DNA of 64,000 nucleotides from Allobosea lupini (GTDB taxonomy: Bacteria > Pseudomonadota > Alphaproteobacteria > Rhizobiales > Beijerinckiaceae). The position numbers and the translations under genes are program-made. Of the stretch, positions 53,739 through 61,618 are shown piece after piece. The stretch covers positions 496,001 to 560,000 of the forward strand of contig NZ_FOAN01000003.1 in assembly GCF_900109525.1 (NCBI RefSeq). The letters are read 5' to 3'. A model generated the notes under the pieces. The model was not told the origin of the DNA and made no database searches. It was given only the letters and a program-made list of their open reading frames with translations. Each line of letters opens with the position of its first letter. Within the stretch, counting starts at the first letter, position 1.

Positions 53739-54938
53739 TCAGGCTACCAGTTTCGTGGTGTTGTGCGGATCGATGACGAACTTCTTGGGCGAGCCCTGGT
53801 CGAAGATGCGGTAGGCTTCTGGCGCCTTTTCGAGGGGGATGACCTCGACGTTCGCGAGCTTGCCGAGATACGGCATCCGGTCCCAGAGGATCGCCATCAT
53901 CAGATCGCGGTTGTAGTGCATGATCGGAGCCTGTCCGGCCGAGATATGCGGCGACTTGATCCAGGCCTTGCCGAAGTCGATGCGATACCGCCCGGCCTTG
54001 GCATCCTCGTCGATCGCCTCGCTGTCTCCCGCCGTGTAGATGCCGGGCGCGCCTATCGCGCCGTTGGCGCGAACGACCTCGATCAGCGAATTGAGCACTG
54101 CGGCCGGATCCTCGCCTGCGCCGGGGCCGTTTCCATGGGCTTCGAAGCCGACAGCGTCGACGCCGCAATCCACTTGCCGCTGGCCGAGAATGGCCTCGAT
54201 CTGGTCGGCGAGCGGCGTCGAAGAGGACACGTTCACGGTCTCGTACCCCGCGCTCCTGACCAGGGCGAGACGCTCGTTGTTGGTGTCCCCCACGATGATG
54301 CAGGAGGCGCCGAGGAGATGGGCGGAGGCCGCGGCGCAACGGCCGACCGGGCCGGCGCCGGCGATGTAGACGGTCGATCCGGGCTTGACGCCGGCCTGGA
54401 TGCAGCCGTGAAAGCCGGTGGGCAGAATGTCGGAGAGCAGGGTCAGGTCCTTGATCTTCGCCATGGCCTGATCCTTGTCGGGGAACCGAAGCAGGTTCCA
54501 GTCCGCGAACGGAACCATCAGGTAGTCGGACTGCCCGCCCTGCCAGCCGCCGAGATTGAACCCGTAGGCGCCGCAATCGGCCTCGTCGTTCACGTTCATG
54601 CAGGTGTCGGTATGGCCTTCCTTGCAGTTGCGGCAGCGCCCGCACGAGACATTGAACGGGACCGAGCAGAGGTCGCCCTTCTTGATGAAGTGCACATCGG
54701 GGCCGGTCTCGATCACCTCACCCGTCATCTCGTGGCCGAGCACCATGCCCGAGGGCGAGGGAAAACGGCCGCGGTAGATGTGCTGGTCACTGCCGCAGAT
54801 ATTGGTGGTGACGATCTTCAGGATCGCCCCGTGGGGCGTCTTGTTGCCCCTGGGATCGACGAGCTTGGGATAGTCGTAGGTTTCGACTTTGACAGTCCTC
54901 GGTCCCATATAGGTGACCGCACGATTACCTGAGGCCAT
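53739..54938 (-). CDS. fdhA: Glutathione-independent formaldehyde dehydrogenase
   Basis: A 399-residue zinc MDR enzyme. The catalytic zinc site is in TTNICGSDQHIYRGR and GHEMTGEVIE, and structural zinc Cys residues are in VSCGRCRNCKEGHTDTC. The Rossmann motif VYIAGAGPVGRCAAASAHLLGA follows. The conserved N-terminus NRAVTYMGPRTVKVE matches the Pseudomonas putida type enzyme, which oxidises formaldehyde with bound NAD. It links this region to C1 or aldehyde detoxification, beside PfpI proteins and the MEDS-domain protein. Confidence 0.92.
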   Translation of the reverse strand: MASGNRAVTYMGPRTVKVETYDYPKLVDPRGNKTPHGAILKIVTTNICGSDQHIYRGRFPSPSGMVLGHEMTGEVIETGPDVHFIKKGDLCSVPFNVSCGRCRNCKEGHTDTCMNVNDEADCGAYGFNLGGWQGGQSDYLMVPFADWNLLRFPDKDQAMAKIKDLTLLSDILPTGFHGCIQAGVKPGSTVYIAGAGPVGRCAAASAHLLGASCIIVGDTNNERLALVRSAGYETVNVSSSTPLADQIEAILGQRQVDCGVDAVGFEAHGNGPGAGEDPAAVLNSLIEVVRANGAIGAPGIYTAGDSEAIDEDAKAGRYRIDFGKAWIKSPHISAGQAPIMHYNRDLMMAILWDRMPYLGKLANVEVIPLEKAPEAYRIFDQGSPKKFVIDPHNTTKLVA

Positions 54939-55005
54939 GGCTGTGTCTCCAGCGGTTGTTTCCGGATCGGTCCGGCGGGGTTCGTTGACTTTTGGTCGAC
55001 CGGTC

Positions 55006-55305
55006 TCAGGGCAGCTTCGCCGCGAGCACGTCGAGCTTGTCGATGCGGGGGGACGAGGCGAAAAGATCGGGCGCCTTCTCCATCAGGGCCGCCGCGACGA
55101 GGCCGGAGAGATGCGCGTCGCGTCCCGCCTCATCGCGAAACACGTCGAAGATCCCGAAAGTCGAGGGACCCATGCGGACGCCGAACCACGCTATGGTTCC
55201 GGGCTCGTTCTCGACGAGCGGCTGGCCGCTTCGCAGAAATGCCTCGACCTCCGCCTCCTTTCCGGGCTTGGCGTCCATGGTGACGAGAAGCGCAAACTTG
55301 ACCAT
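55006..55305 (-). CDS. Small ABM-domain protein (antibiotic biosynthesis monooxygenase/YgiN-like)
   Basis: A 99-residue protein with the ferredoxin-like ABM fold pattern (MVKFALLVTMDAKPGKEAEVEAFL ... EPGTIAWFGVRMGPSTFGIFDVFRDEAGRDAHL). Many such proteins act as quinol monooxygenases or small oxidoreductases, others only bind. It lies 67 bases upstream of the formaldehyde dehydrogenase gene on the same strand and could be in the same transcript. Function is at family level only. Confidence 0.85.
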   Translation of the reverse strand: MVKFALLVTMDAKPGKEAEVEAFLRSGQPLVENEPGTIAWFGVRMGPSTFGIFDVFRDEAGRDAHLSGLVAAALMEKAPDLFASSPRIDKLDVLAAKLP

Positions 55306-55771
55306 TCGCTCATTCCTTCCGGGGAGTTTCGGCGAAGCTGCGTCCTCGATTGCGTCGGAGGCCGGCGCATTCGTCGGATTAAGGCCGGTATGCAGCCTCC
55401 CGCCTATCGAGCCTCAGGCGCGAGCGGGCCGCGCTGACGATCGTCAGCTTTGCAGAATTCTCGCGACGCCGGTCGATCCGGGCGGCAACGGAGCATGGTT
55501 CTTCATCCGGCGACCGCAGCCGCAAAGCGGTCTTCGTCGGAGCGAGGCTCCGCCACGCTGCTTGGCCGGACGAGCTGAGCCGGAATCGACCGCTCGCCCG
55601 ACCCGGCGCGCTGATCGCGAGCCGCTGTCGCGGCAGCGGTCGCGCCTGGTGGCCACGTTACGGTGCTTGTGGATCGAGGGCTTCACCTCGCCGCGGCAGC
55701 CTTCTCGCGGCCTGGCTCAGGGTCCCGGCCGGTCGGCCTCAGCTGCAGGCGCGACCGGCGCGGTCTGCGGA
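55306..55771. other. Gene-free stretch with a perfect 16-base palindrome
   Basis: No reading frame here has a recognisable product or convincing ribosome site; an 80-codon minus-strand frame at 55444-55686 is Arg/Ser/Gly-rich and looks like GC-rich noise. The stretch holds a perfect palindrome GCTGACGATCGTCAGC at 55433-55448. It lies between the ABM gene start (minus strand) and the MEDS gene stop, so it may be the promoter region of the ABM-fdhA group. Confidence 0.5.
55433..55448. promoter_or_regulatory. Perfect 16-base palindrome, candidate operator
   Basis: GCTGACGA followed by TCGTCAGC reads the same on both strands. It lies about 130 bases upstream of the ABM gene start, and a dimeric repressor of the TetR or LuxR class could bind a site of this shape. 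No matching regulator gene is next to it. Confidence 0.4.
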
Positions 55772-56419
55772 CTATCCCCGATAGGAGCGGCTCGGTCCGG
55801 TGCGCAACTGGACCTCGCGAATGAAATCCTGCGGGCGCGTGAAGAAGCTGTTCTCGACGAAGACGCCGCCGATGATAACCATCGGATGCGTGCGCAGGAT
55901 ATCGATGGCGTGCGGCACCGTCAGCAGATTGGCGTCGAAGGTGCAGATCACCGGGTCGTCGTAATTGGGCAGGACGCTGTTGAGCCGCATCTCGTATTCC
56001 ACCCAATCGTTGCTGCTCTTCCAGTCGTCGACCGCCGCCTCGGCATGCGCGATCATCCGCGTCAGGGGAAAGCCGAGATCGGCGCCGGCCTTCAAGGCCT
56101 CCTGGATGAGGACGAGCATGGCGTCCTTGTTGAAACGCGCGGTCCTGAGATAGGTGTCCTCCGGCACGGCGACCTCAAGCTGGCGGGTCTTCATCACCCT
56201 CTCGACATCGATCCCGGCGATGCGCAGCCGCTGGAAGTGATCCTCCTTATGGTGATCGGGGAGGACATGATAGGCGCGATGGCCGCAGTTGATGCCGTCG
56301 CAGATGAACGGGAGCAATGTCTCGTATTCTTCCACCGCCGAACTGAAGAATGTGCAGACATGCCGGTGCTCGCGCAGCATGCTTCCTCCGAAAGCAATGG
56401 GCTGGGCCGTCGAACTCAT
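55772..56419 (-). CDS. MEDS-domain (DcmR-sensory-type) protein
   Basis: A 215-residue protein whose MEDS-domain pattern is seen in HVCTFFSSAVEEYETLLPFICDGINCGHRAYHVLPDHHKEDHFQRL and the end HAIDILRTHPMVIIGG with FFTRPQDFI. MEDS domains, named for methanogen and methylotroph DcmR sensors, are predicted to bind small hydrocarbons or halogenated compounds and often sit with kinases. Here the domain stands alone with no helix-turn-helix. GGGGGAGA precedes the ATG. The upstream GAF gene stops one base before this gene's start, so they are coupled. Confidence 0.85.
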   Translation of the reverse strand: MSSTAQPIAFGGSMLREHRHVCTFFSSAVEEYETLLPFICDGINCGHRAYHVLPDHHKEDHFQRLRIAGIDVERVMKTRQLEVAVPEDTYLRTARFNKDAMLVLIQEALKAGADLGFPLTRMIAHAEAAVDDWKSSNDWVEYEMRLNSVLPNYDDPVICTFDANLLTVPHAIDILRTHPMVIIGGVFVENSFFTRPQDFIREVQLRTGPSRSYRG

Positions 56420-56420
56420 G

Positions 56421-56996
56421 TCAGTCTCCCCCGATGCGATCTTCCAACATAGTCCGGTGTGGCGCCGATCTTTCGCTCTTTACGAGGCGGTCGGCGATCT
56501 GGACGGCGAGCCGGTCGAGCGGAGCGAGATCGAACGCGCTCTCCTTTTGCGTGGCGCGAAAATGCGTCGAAAGCCCACCCCAGAGACGGCTATTGCTGCT
56601 GATCAGTGGCGTTGACTGCACGGCGGCAACGCCGCCGGCGCTCAACATGGCGAGCTCGCGCGTGCCCACGAACAGATAGCTCGTCGAGATGTCCTCGACG
56701 AAGACGCGCATGCGACGCGCGAAGGCGGCGGCGCAACTCGTATTGGTGTCGCGGCGCACGATTACGAAAAAGCTCAAGGACTGTTGCGAGAATCCGCGGC
56801 TGGCGATGAGTTCGAGACAGTCGGTGCTTTCGTCGAAGCGCTGCAGGGTGCCCATGTCGGCGCCCGTCATCCCGATCGCCATGTCGAGGACCGGCATCAG
56901 GTCCGAGCTGCGGTCCCTGGCGTTGTTCAGCCGCGCAAAAGCGGCGTCGACCCGTCGGCCGGTCTCGGCTGCGAGCGGCCTGGTGCGTTTTGCCAT
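56421..56996 (-). CDS. Stand-alone GAF-domain protein
   Basis: A 191-residue protein from ATG 56996 with GAGG upstream. Residues about 30-175 form a GAF domain (DMAIGMTGADMGTLQRFDES, GTRELAMLSAGGVAAVQSTPL, SSNSRLWGGLSTHFRATQ). No output domain is present, so it probably modulates a partner, such as the MEDS protein that follows it in the operon or the histidine kinase encoded divergently. A 28-30 base dyad lies upstream of it. Ligand unknown. Confidence 0.82.
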   Translation of the reverse strand: MAKRTRPLAAETGRRVDAAFARLNNARDRSSDLMPVLDMAIGMTGADMGTLQRFDESTDCLELIASRGFSQQSLSFFVIVRRDTNTSCAAAFARRMRVFVEDISTSYLFVGTRELAMLSAGGVAAVQSTPLISSNSRLWGGLSTHFRATQKESAFDLAPLDRLAVQIADRLVKSERSAPHRTMLEDRIGGD

Positions 56997-57519
56997 TCGT
57001 CGATCCTCACGCCGACGGTGCTGCGCCTGCGGCCGCGCGAACGAAAAATGTGATCGAGGACGGAGACGGCGGCCATTAAGCAATTTTGCGTAATGGCCGT
57101 CTTCGCCACGCCCGTAGACCATTGTCAGAACGAACAGTCGGCGCCATGCGGGCAGATATCTGCACGCGTGGCTTGAGGCAGGTGGACGGATGAATCCCGA
57201 CCAGAGGCTAGCGAGTGACGACAGCCCCCTTGCCGAACCGCCGGCCCGCGCCTCTGCGATCAATTCCTTGGGCAATCGACGCGGGAGGTGTATAGTCTAT
57301 TCAGGATGCGTTTTCCGCGCGACCGGCCTTTCCGCCGCCTCGATGTCGTCGACAGACACGGACAATGGCGCTCCCGGTCCTTGCGTAACCATTTAGTTCG
57401 CAATTGCGGATGGCGCGTCGCCATCCGGCAAATCCGGATGTGAATCTCTGCCGCGCGACTTCGGCGTTCTGGACAGACGCTGAAGATCCGATGTGCGTCC
57501 TGTATTGGGATCAGGCGGA
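56997..57519. other. Divergent intergenic region with a large dyad
   Basis: About 520 bases separate the divergent GAF gene and the histidine-kinase gene. The only strong structure is the dyad at 57070-57099. A 68-codon frame at 57190-57396 has no recognisable domain or good ribosome site, and I do not call it a gene. The stretch around 57380-57420 is AT-rich by local standards and may carry the kinase promoter. Confidence 0.5.
57070..57099. promoter_or_regulatory. Near-perfect 30-base palindrome upstream of GAF-MEDS genes
   Basis: GGCCATTA (57071-57078) pairs with TAATGGCC (57091-57098), inner GCAA (57080-57083) pairs with TTGC (57086-57089), and outer C/G at 57070/57099 also pair; only one pair mismatches (A57079/G57090). 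It lies about 75 bases upstream of the GAF-gene start, in the divergent region with the histidine kinase. It is a strong candidate for the FixJ-like regulator's operator. Confidence 0.5.
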
Positions 57520-59223
57520 ATGCTCCGGGTCGATGAGCTTTTCGAGCCGCTGGAGCTCAGGCACTGCATTCGCGATCTCGTCGCGCTCTCGACGCTGCCT
57601 GCGATCTGGAAGGACTACAGCGCGCGGCAGATCGCCGACAGCGTCGCCGCCGCGTTGATGTCGATGCTCGATGCGGACGTCGTCTATATTTCCGTGCCGG
57701 CGCTGCGCGACGAAGCCGCGGTCGATGTCGTCCGAACGGGCCTGCGAGTGCCCGCTGGATCACTGAGCGATGTCGAACGCAGCCTGCGCGACGCGTGGCG
57801 TGGCACCCGCGAGCAGACATTGATGATCGGCAGTCCGTTCGCGGAGGGAACGCTGCACATCGCAGCGGTGCCGATGGGCTTTGGTGGCGATGCCGGGATC
57901 ATGGCCGGTTCGCTCGATTCGCGATTTCCGAACGAGACGCATCGCCTGCTGCTCGGCATCGCGGCAAGCCATGCGACGCTCGCGATCCAGCGCTGGCACG
58001 TGGAAGGTCAGCGGCGGCGCATGGTGACCCTGATCGAGCGATCGTCGGAGTTCGTCGGCTTCGCCGGTCTTGAAGGCCGGGTGCAATATCTGAACACGGC
58101 CGGCTGCGAACTCCTCGGGCTCTCCGGCATCGAGGAAGCGCAGCGGCTGTCGATCTTCGAATTTCTCTCGCCGCCGGATCGGGTGCGCGCACATCAGGAG
58201 CTGATGCCGCTGGTGGAGGCGAGCGGCCGCTGGCTCGGCGAGCTCAATTTCCGCCACTTCAAGACGGGGGAGGACATTCCCTTCCTGGTCGACTGGTTCC
58301 GCATCGACGACTTTCGCACGGGCCGCCCGATGAACATGGCGACCGTCAGCCGCGACCTGAGAGGTCAGAGAGAACTCGAGGAGAATCTGCGACGCCTGAA
58401 CGAATCGCTGGAGCAGCGCGTATCGGACCGGACATCGGAGCTGGCGGAGGCGCTCGAACGGCTGACGCTCGAGGCCAAGGAGCGCCAGCGCGCCGATGTC
58501 CGCGCGCAGGAACTGCAGGTGGAGCTGCTTCATGCCTCCCGGCTGAGTGCCGCCGGGCAGATGGCCGGCGCCTTGGCGCATGAATTGAACCAGCCGCTGA
58601 CGGCATTCACCAATTCCGTCAACGCCGGGCGCCGGATGATGGCCAACGGCGCACACAGGGTCGAGACCATACGCGACGTGCTCGACGAAGCGGCTGGCCA
58701 GGCGCTTCGCGCCGGCGAGATCATCCGGCGTCTGCGCGAGTTCGCCACGCGCGGCGAGACGGACATGCGCATCGAACGACTGCCTGATTTGATCCGCGAA
58801 GCCAGCGATCTCGCCTCGGCGGGCACCGGTGCGCATGGCGTGCAGGTCCGGCTGAGTTTCGATCCGCGCGCCGAGGCCGTGTCGGGAGACCGGATCCAGC
58901 TGCAGCAGGTCGTGCTCAACCTGATCCGCAACGCGCAGGATGCAATGGCGGATAGCGAGCGGCGCGAGTTGGATGTGGTTACGGCGCGGCTCGACGACGG
59001 GTCGATCGAGATCGCGGTCGCGGATCGTGGCTCGGGGCTGTCGGACGACATCGTCGAGCACTTGTTCGAGCCGTTCCACACCACGAAGAGCAATGGCATG
59101 GGTTTGGGCCTCTCGATCTGCCGGACGATCGTCGAGGCCCATGGCGGCAAGCTGCGATACGAGCCGAACCAGGGCGGTGGCGCGATCTTTCGCGTGACGC
59201 TGCCTGTCCCCCCGGAGCGATGA
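57520..59223 (+). CDS. GAF-PAS histidine kinase (FixL-like HisKA type)
   Basis: A 567-residue kinase without clear membrane segments. Its parts are a GAF-like N-terminal domain (about 15-160), a PAS domain (about 172-280, LIERSSEFVGFAGLEGRVQYLNTAG), a coiled coil, HisKA with H354 in ALAHELNQPLTAF, and HATPase with the N box NLIRNAQDAM and GMGLGLSICRTI. ATG 57520 is used; GTG 57493 is possible. It should autophosphorylate and pass phosphate to the FixJ-like regulator 7 bases downstream. The cytoplasmic layout fits sensing of a small molecule or redox state; no haem ligand is evident. Confidence 0.92.
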   Translation: MLRVDELFEPLELRHCIRDLVALSTLPAIWKDYSARQIADSVAAALMSMLDADVVYISVPALRDEAAVDVVRTGLRVPAGSLSDVERSLRDAWRGTREQTLMIGSPFAEGTLHIAAVPMGFGGDAGIMAGSLDSRFPNETHRLLLGIAASHATLAIQRWHVEGQRRRMVTLIERSSEFVGFAGLEGRVQYLNTAGCELLGLSGIEEAQRLSIFEFLSPPDRVRAHQELMPLVEASGRWLGELNFRHFKTGEDIPFLVDWFRIDDFRTGRPMNMATVSRDLRGQRELEENLRRLNESLEQRVSDRTSELAEALERLTLEAKERQRADVRAQELQVELLHASRLSAAGQMAGALAHELNQPLTAFTNSVNAGRRMMANGAHRVETIRDVLDEAAGQALRAGEIIRRLREFATRGETDMRIERLPDLIREASDLASAGTGAHGVQVRLSFDPRAEAVSGDRIQLQQVVLNLIRNAQDAMADSERRELDVVTARLDDGSIEIAVADRGSGLSDDIVEHLFEPFHTTKSNGMGLGLSICRTIVEAHGGKLRYEPNQGGGAIFRVTLPVPPER

Positions 59224-59230
59224 GCGCAAG

Positions 59231-59848
59231 ATGGCCGATGCCAGGTTCGTTTATGTCGTCGATGACGATCCGGCCATCCGCCGGTCGCTGGAACGACTCC
59301 TGGATGCCGCCGGCTTCCGCGTGACGTCCTTCGCCACGCCGGCGGCCTTCCTCGGCGTCGCGGACGACCTGGCCATGGGCTGCGTGATGCTCGATCTGCG
59401 CATGCCGAAGATGGACGGCTTCGAGGTCCTCGCTCGCCTCCTGCAGCTGAACCCGGACTTGCCGGTCATCGTGATAACGGCACAGGGCGACGTCCAGACC
59501 GCTGTCCGAACGATGAAGGCGGGAGCGGTCGATTTCATCGAGAAGCCCTACGGCGACGACGCATTGATCGCGGCGATCGAGGCCGCGCTGAACACGGGTG
59601 CGACGAAGGGGCGAGCCGATGACGTCGTGGCGGCGTCCCTCCTGGTCGATTCGCTCAGTCCGCGTGAGCGGGAGGTGCTCGAGGCGCTGGTGGCGGGGCA
59701 ACCGAACAAGATCATCGCCTTCAGTCTCGGCATCAGCGTGCGCACGGTCGAGGTTCACCGCTCGCGCATGATGGACCGTCTGGGCGTGCGTCAGCTCGGC
59801 CAGGCCGTCCGCCTTTCGGTTCTCGCGAGCCTTGCCAAAGCGGTGTGA
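59231..59848 (+). CDS. FixJ-like response regulator
   Basis: A 205-residue protein with an intact receiver (acidic cluster VDDDPAI, Asp55 in MLDLRMP, Thr83, Lys105) and a LuxR-type winged helix (LSPREREVLEALVAGQPNKIIAFSLGISVRTVEVHRSRMMDRLGV). It is the cognate partner of the upstream kinase. The targets are likely the divergent GAF-MEDS genes, whose upstream region holds a 30-base dyad, and the tandem-repeat protein that follows. Confidence 0.93.
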   Translation: MADARFVYVVDDDPAIRRSLERLLDAAGFRVTSFATPAAFLGVADDLAMGCVMLDLRMPKMDGFEVLARLLQLNPDLPVIVITAQGDVQTAVRTMKAGAVDFIEKPYGDDALIAAIEAALNTGATKGRADDVVAASLLVDSLSPREREVLEALVAGQPNKIIAFSLGISVRTVEVHRSRMMDRLGVRQLGQAVRLSVLASLAKAV

Positions 59849-59950
59849 GCCCGCTTTTTAGCGCCCTGCCATGACGTATTCGCGAGGTTGAATCCGGCCG
59901 GCGGTCACCTACCTTCGTGGCTGAAGCGAATGGCAAGAGGACATGGGCTT

Positions 59951-60445
59951 ATGAGCCTTCTTCCCCGCGTGAGCGAGCTGACCCGGGAATGCGTGTCGAG
60001 GCAATTCGACGAGCTGGGTCCAGAGGCCTGCATGGGAGACATCACCGACGTCCTGAGGCGCGAAAATCCAGAACTTCTGGAGATGGCCCGCAAATGCGCC
60101 GCCGATATCGGCGATGCACCGAGGATCATGGTCGGCTTCGGCATGTTCTACCAGCTGCTGATCACGGCATCGGCCGATGCCGCCGGCAGGCCGGTCATGC
60201 ACGCCCTGCCGAGTGTCACGGCCGAGACGCGCGACGCTCTGGTGCGAGAGATCGACGAGTCGGGCCCCGATGCCTTCACGATCACGGCGATTGGAGAGCT
60301 CGAACGCAGCAACCCCGAGCTGATGCAGATGGCGCATGGTTTTGCCTCGCGTCAACGCGATTATGGGCGGGTCATGCAGGGATTTGCCCTGCTCTACAGA
60401 TCGCTCGACGCACAATTGGCGGCAGACAGGACATATCTGCACTGA
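59951..60445 (+). CDS. Unrecognised protein made of two tandem copies of one domain
   Basis: A 164-residue soluble-looking protein from ATG 59951 (ATG 59930 is possible). Residues 9-70 and 89-151 are repeats: both have L-x-R at the start, a GP-x-A segment, R-x-NPEL-x-x-MA and then GF-x-x-x-Y-x-x-L, for example NPELLEMARK against NPELMQMAHG. I do not recognise the domain. No signal peptide or membrane segment is seen. It follows the response regulator by about 100 bases on the same strand, so it may belong to that regulon. Confidence 0.75.
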   Translation: MSLLPRVSELTRECVSRQFDELGPEACMGDITDVLRRENPELLEMARKCAADIGDAPRIMVGFGMFYQLLITASADAAGRPVMHALPSVTAETRDALVREIDESGPDAFTITAIGELERSNPELMQMAHGFASRQRDYGRVMQGFALLYRSLDAQLAADRTYLH

Positions 60446-60511
60446 GGGGTCGACCGGTCCGGCGCCGATGCGCCGGAGCCGAGCGTTCAAGGCGAGCGAC
60501 GGCGTCGTGCC

Positions 60512-60940
60512 CTACTGCTGCGGATACTTGAATTCCGGCAATTTCTGCAATCGTTCCTTGCTGCCCTGTGCGAGGACGATCTTCGAGCCATCCCCGCTGA
60601 TCTCCAGGGCGGGGTAGGGGATCGCGACGAGGTGCGCGCCGAGACCGAGAAATCCGCCGATCTGAAGGATGGCGAACAGAACCTTCTCCCGGTCGACGAT
60701 CAGGTCGCTGATCGAGCCGATGCGCTCCCCGGCTCCGTTTTGGACATTGGAGCCGGAGAGCTTCGAGGCGCGGTAACCCTTGGCGACCTCCTTTACATCG
60801 ACGTCGAGCACCACGACGCTCTGCGAGAATGCCGGTCCTGTGCCGTATGGCATCAGGACGGCGGCCGTCAGCATCGTGATCGAGGCGGCTGCGAGCGCGC
60901 GGTGGAGTCGGCGGCGTAGGGCGTCGCTATTGGGCTGCAT
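60512..60940 (-). CDS. Exported PRC-barrel domain protein
   Basis: A 142-residue protein from ATG 60940, with GGAGG upstream. The N-terminal segment (ALAAASITMLTAAVLMPYG, cleavage near AFSQ) looks like a signal peptide. The rest has PRC-barrel features (YRASKLSGSNVQNGAGERIGSISDLIVD, VLFAILQIGGFLGLGAHLVAIPY). Such small exported PRC-barrel proteins are common in alphaproteobacteria and often stress-induced; the role is unknown. It converges on the tandem-repeat gene. Confidence 0.85.
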   Translation of the reverse strand: MQPNSDALRRRLHRALAAASITMLTAAVLMPYGTGPAFSQSVVVLDVDVKEVAKGYRASKLSGSNVQNGAGERIGSISDLIVDREKVLFAILQIGGFLGLGAHLVAIPYPALEISGDGSKIVLAQGSKERLQKLPEFKYPQQ

Positions 60941-61075
60941 CACGAGACCTCCGGTTCTTGAACGATGCCTGCGCGCGGGGGCAGTGGCTTTGCGCGGCGT
61001 CGAGGGTGCCGACAAGGTGAACTGAGACCGTCGCGACCGCCGTGACGGGTGTCAGTTTTTCGCGCCAGCGCGCAC

Positions 61076-61618
61076 TCAGCGCGCCGGCGCCAGCGCACCC
61101 ATCTCGTCTTGGATCGATGCGGCGAGCTCCGGCGCCGAGAACCCGCCCTGATGACGCACGCCGTTGACGAAGAAGGTCGGCGTTCCGTTGACGCCGCTGC
61201 GAATGCCGCCGATGAAATCCTCGCGGATCCTGTCCGCGTGCAACGAGCGGGCGATCGAATCCCGAAGGCCCATCTGCGACAACTGCAACGTCCCGGCCAG
61301 GGCAAACAGCAGCTGCGTGCTCAGCCGGTTGTTGTTGGAGAAGATCGCATCATGCATCTCCCAGAACCGGCCGTGATCGCCGGCATATTCCGCAGCCTCC
61401 GCCGCCGGTGCCGCGAGCGGATGGACCTCGACCAGCGGGAAATGCCGGAAAACGACCGACAGGGCCGGGCCGAAGCGGCTCTCCAGGAAGCGGACGACCG
61501 GATGGGCGGCCGCGCAATAGGGACATTGGTAGTCGCCGTATTCGACCAGCGTGACGGCCGCGTTGGGCCCGCCGCGGCGGTGGTCACGCGGGCTGACGGG
61601 AACTTTGAGCGTCGACAT
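61076..61618 (-). CDS. Cytoplasmic DsbA-family thiol oxidoreductase
   Basis: A 180-residue protein without signal peptide. It has the thioredoxin-fold CPYC motif (Cys32, Cys35) in EYGDYQCPYCAAAHP and the cis-Pro loop GVNGTPTFFVNG. This group (thioredoxin_4/FrnE-like) acts on thiols in the cytoplasm or is fused to antiporters in some bacteria. Its start lies inside the 3' end of the peroxiredoxin gene, overlapping by 35 bases, which suggests coupled translation. It likely serves redox stress with its neighbours. Confidence 0.88.
   Translation of the reverse strand: MSTLKVPVSPRDHRRGGPNAAVTLVEYGDYQCPYCAAAHPVVRFLESRFGPALSVVFRHFPLVEVHPLAAPAAEAAEYAGDHGRFWEMHDAIFSNNNRLSTQLLFALAGTLQLSQMGLRDSIARSLHADRIREDFIGGIRSGVNGTPTFFVNGVRHQGGFSAPELAASIQDEMGALAPAR

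Noticed and set aside
55444-55686. Small minus-strand frame of 80 codons
   Set aside because: Composition is Arg/Ser/Gly-rich noise, typical of random frames in GC-rich DNA.
57190-57396. Small open frame of 68 codons in the divergent region
   Set aside because: No recognisable domain and no good ribosome site; kept as intergenic.
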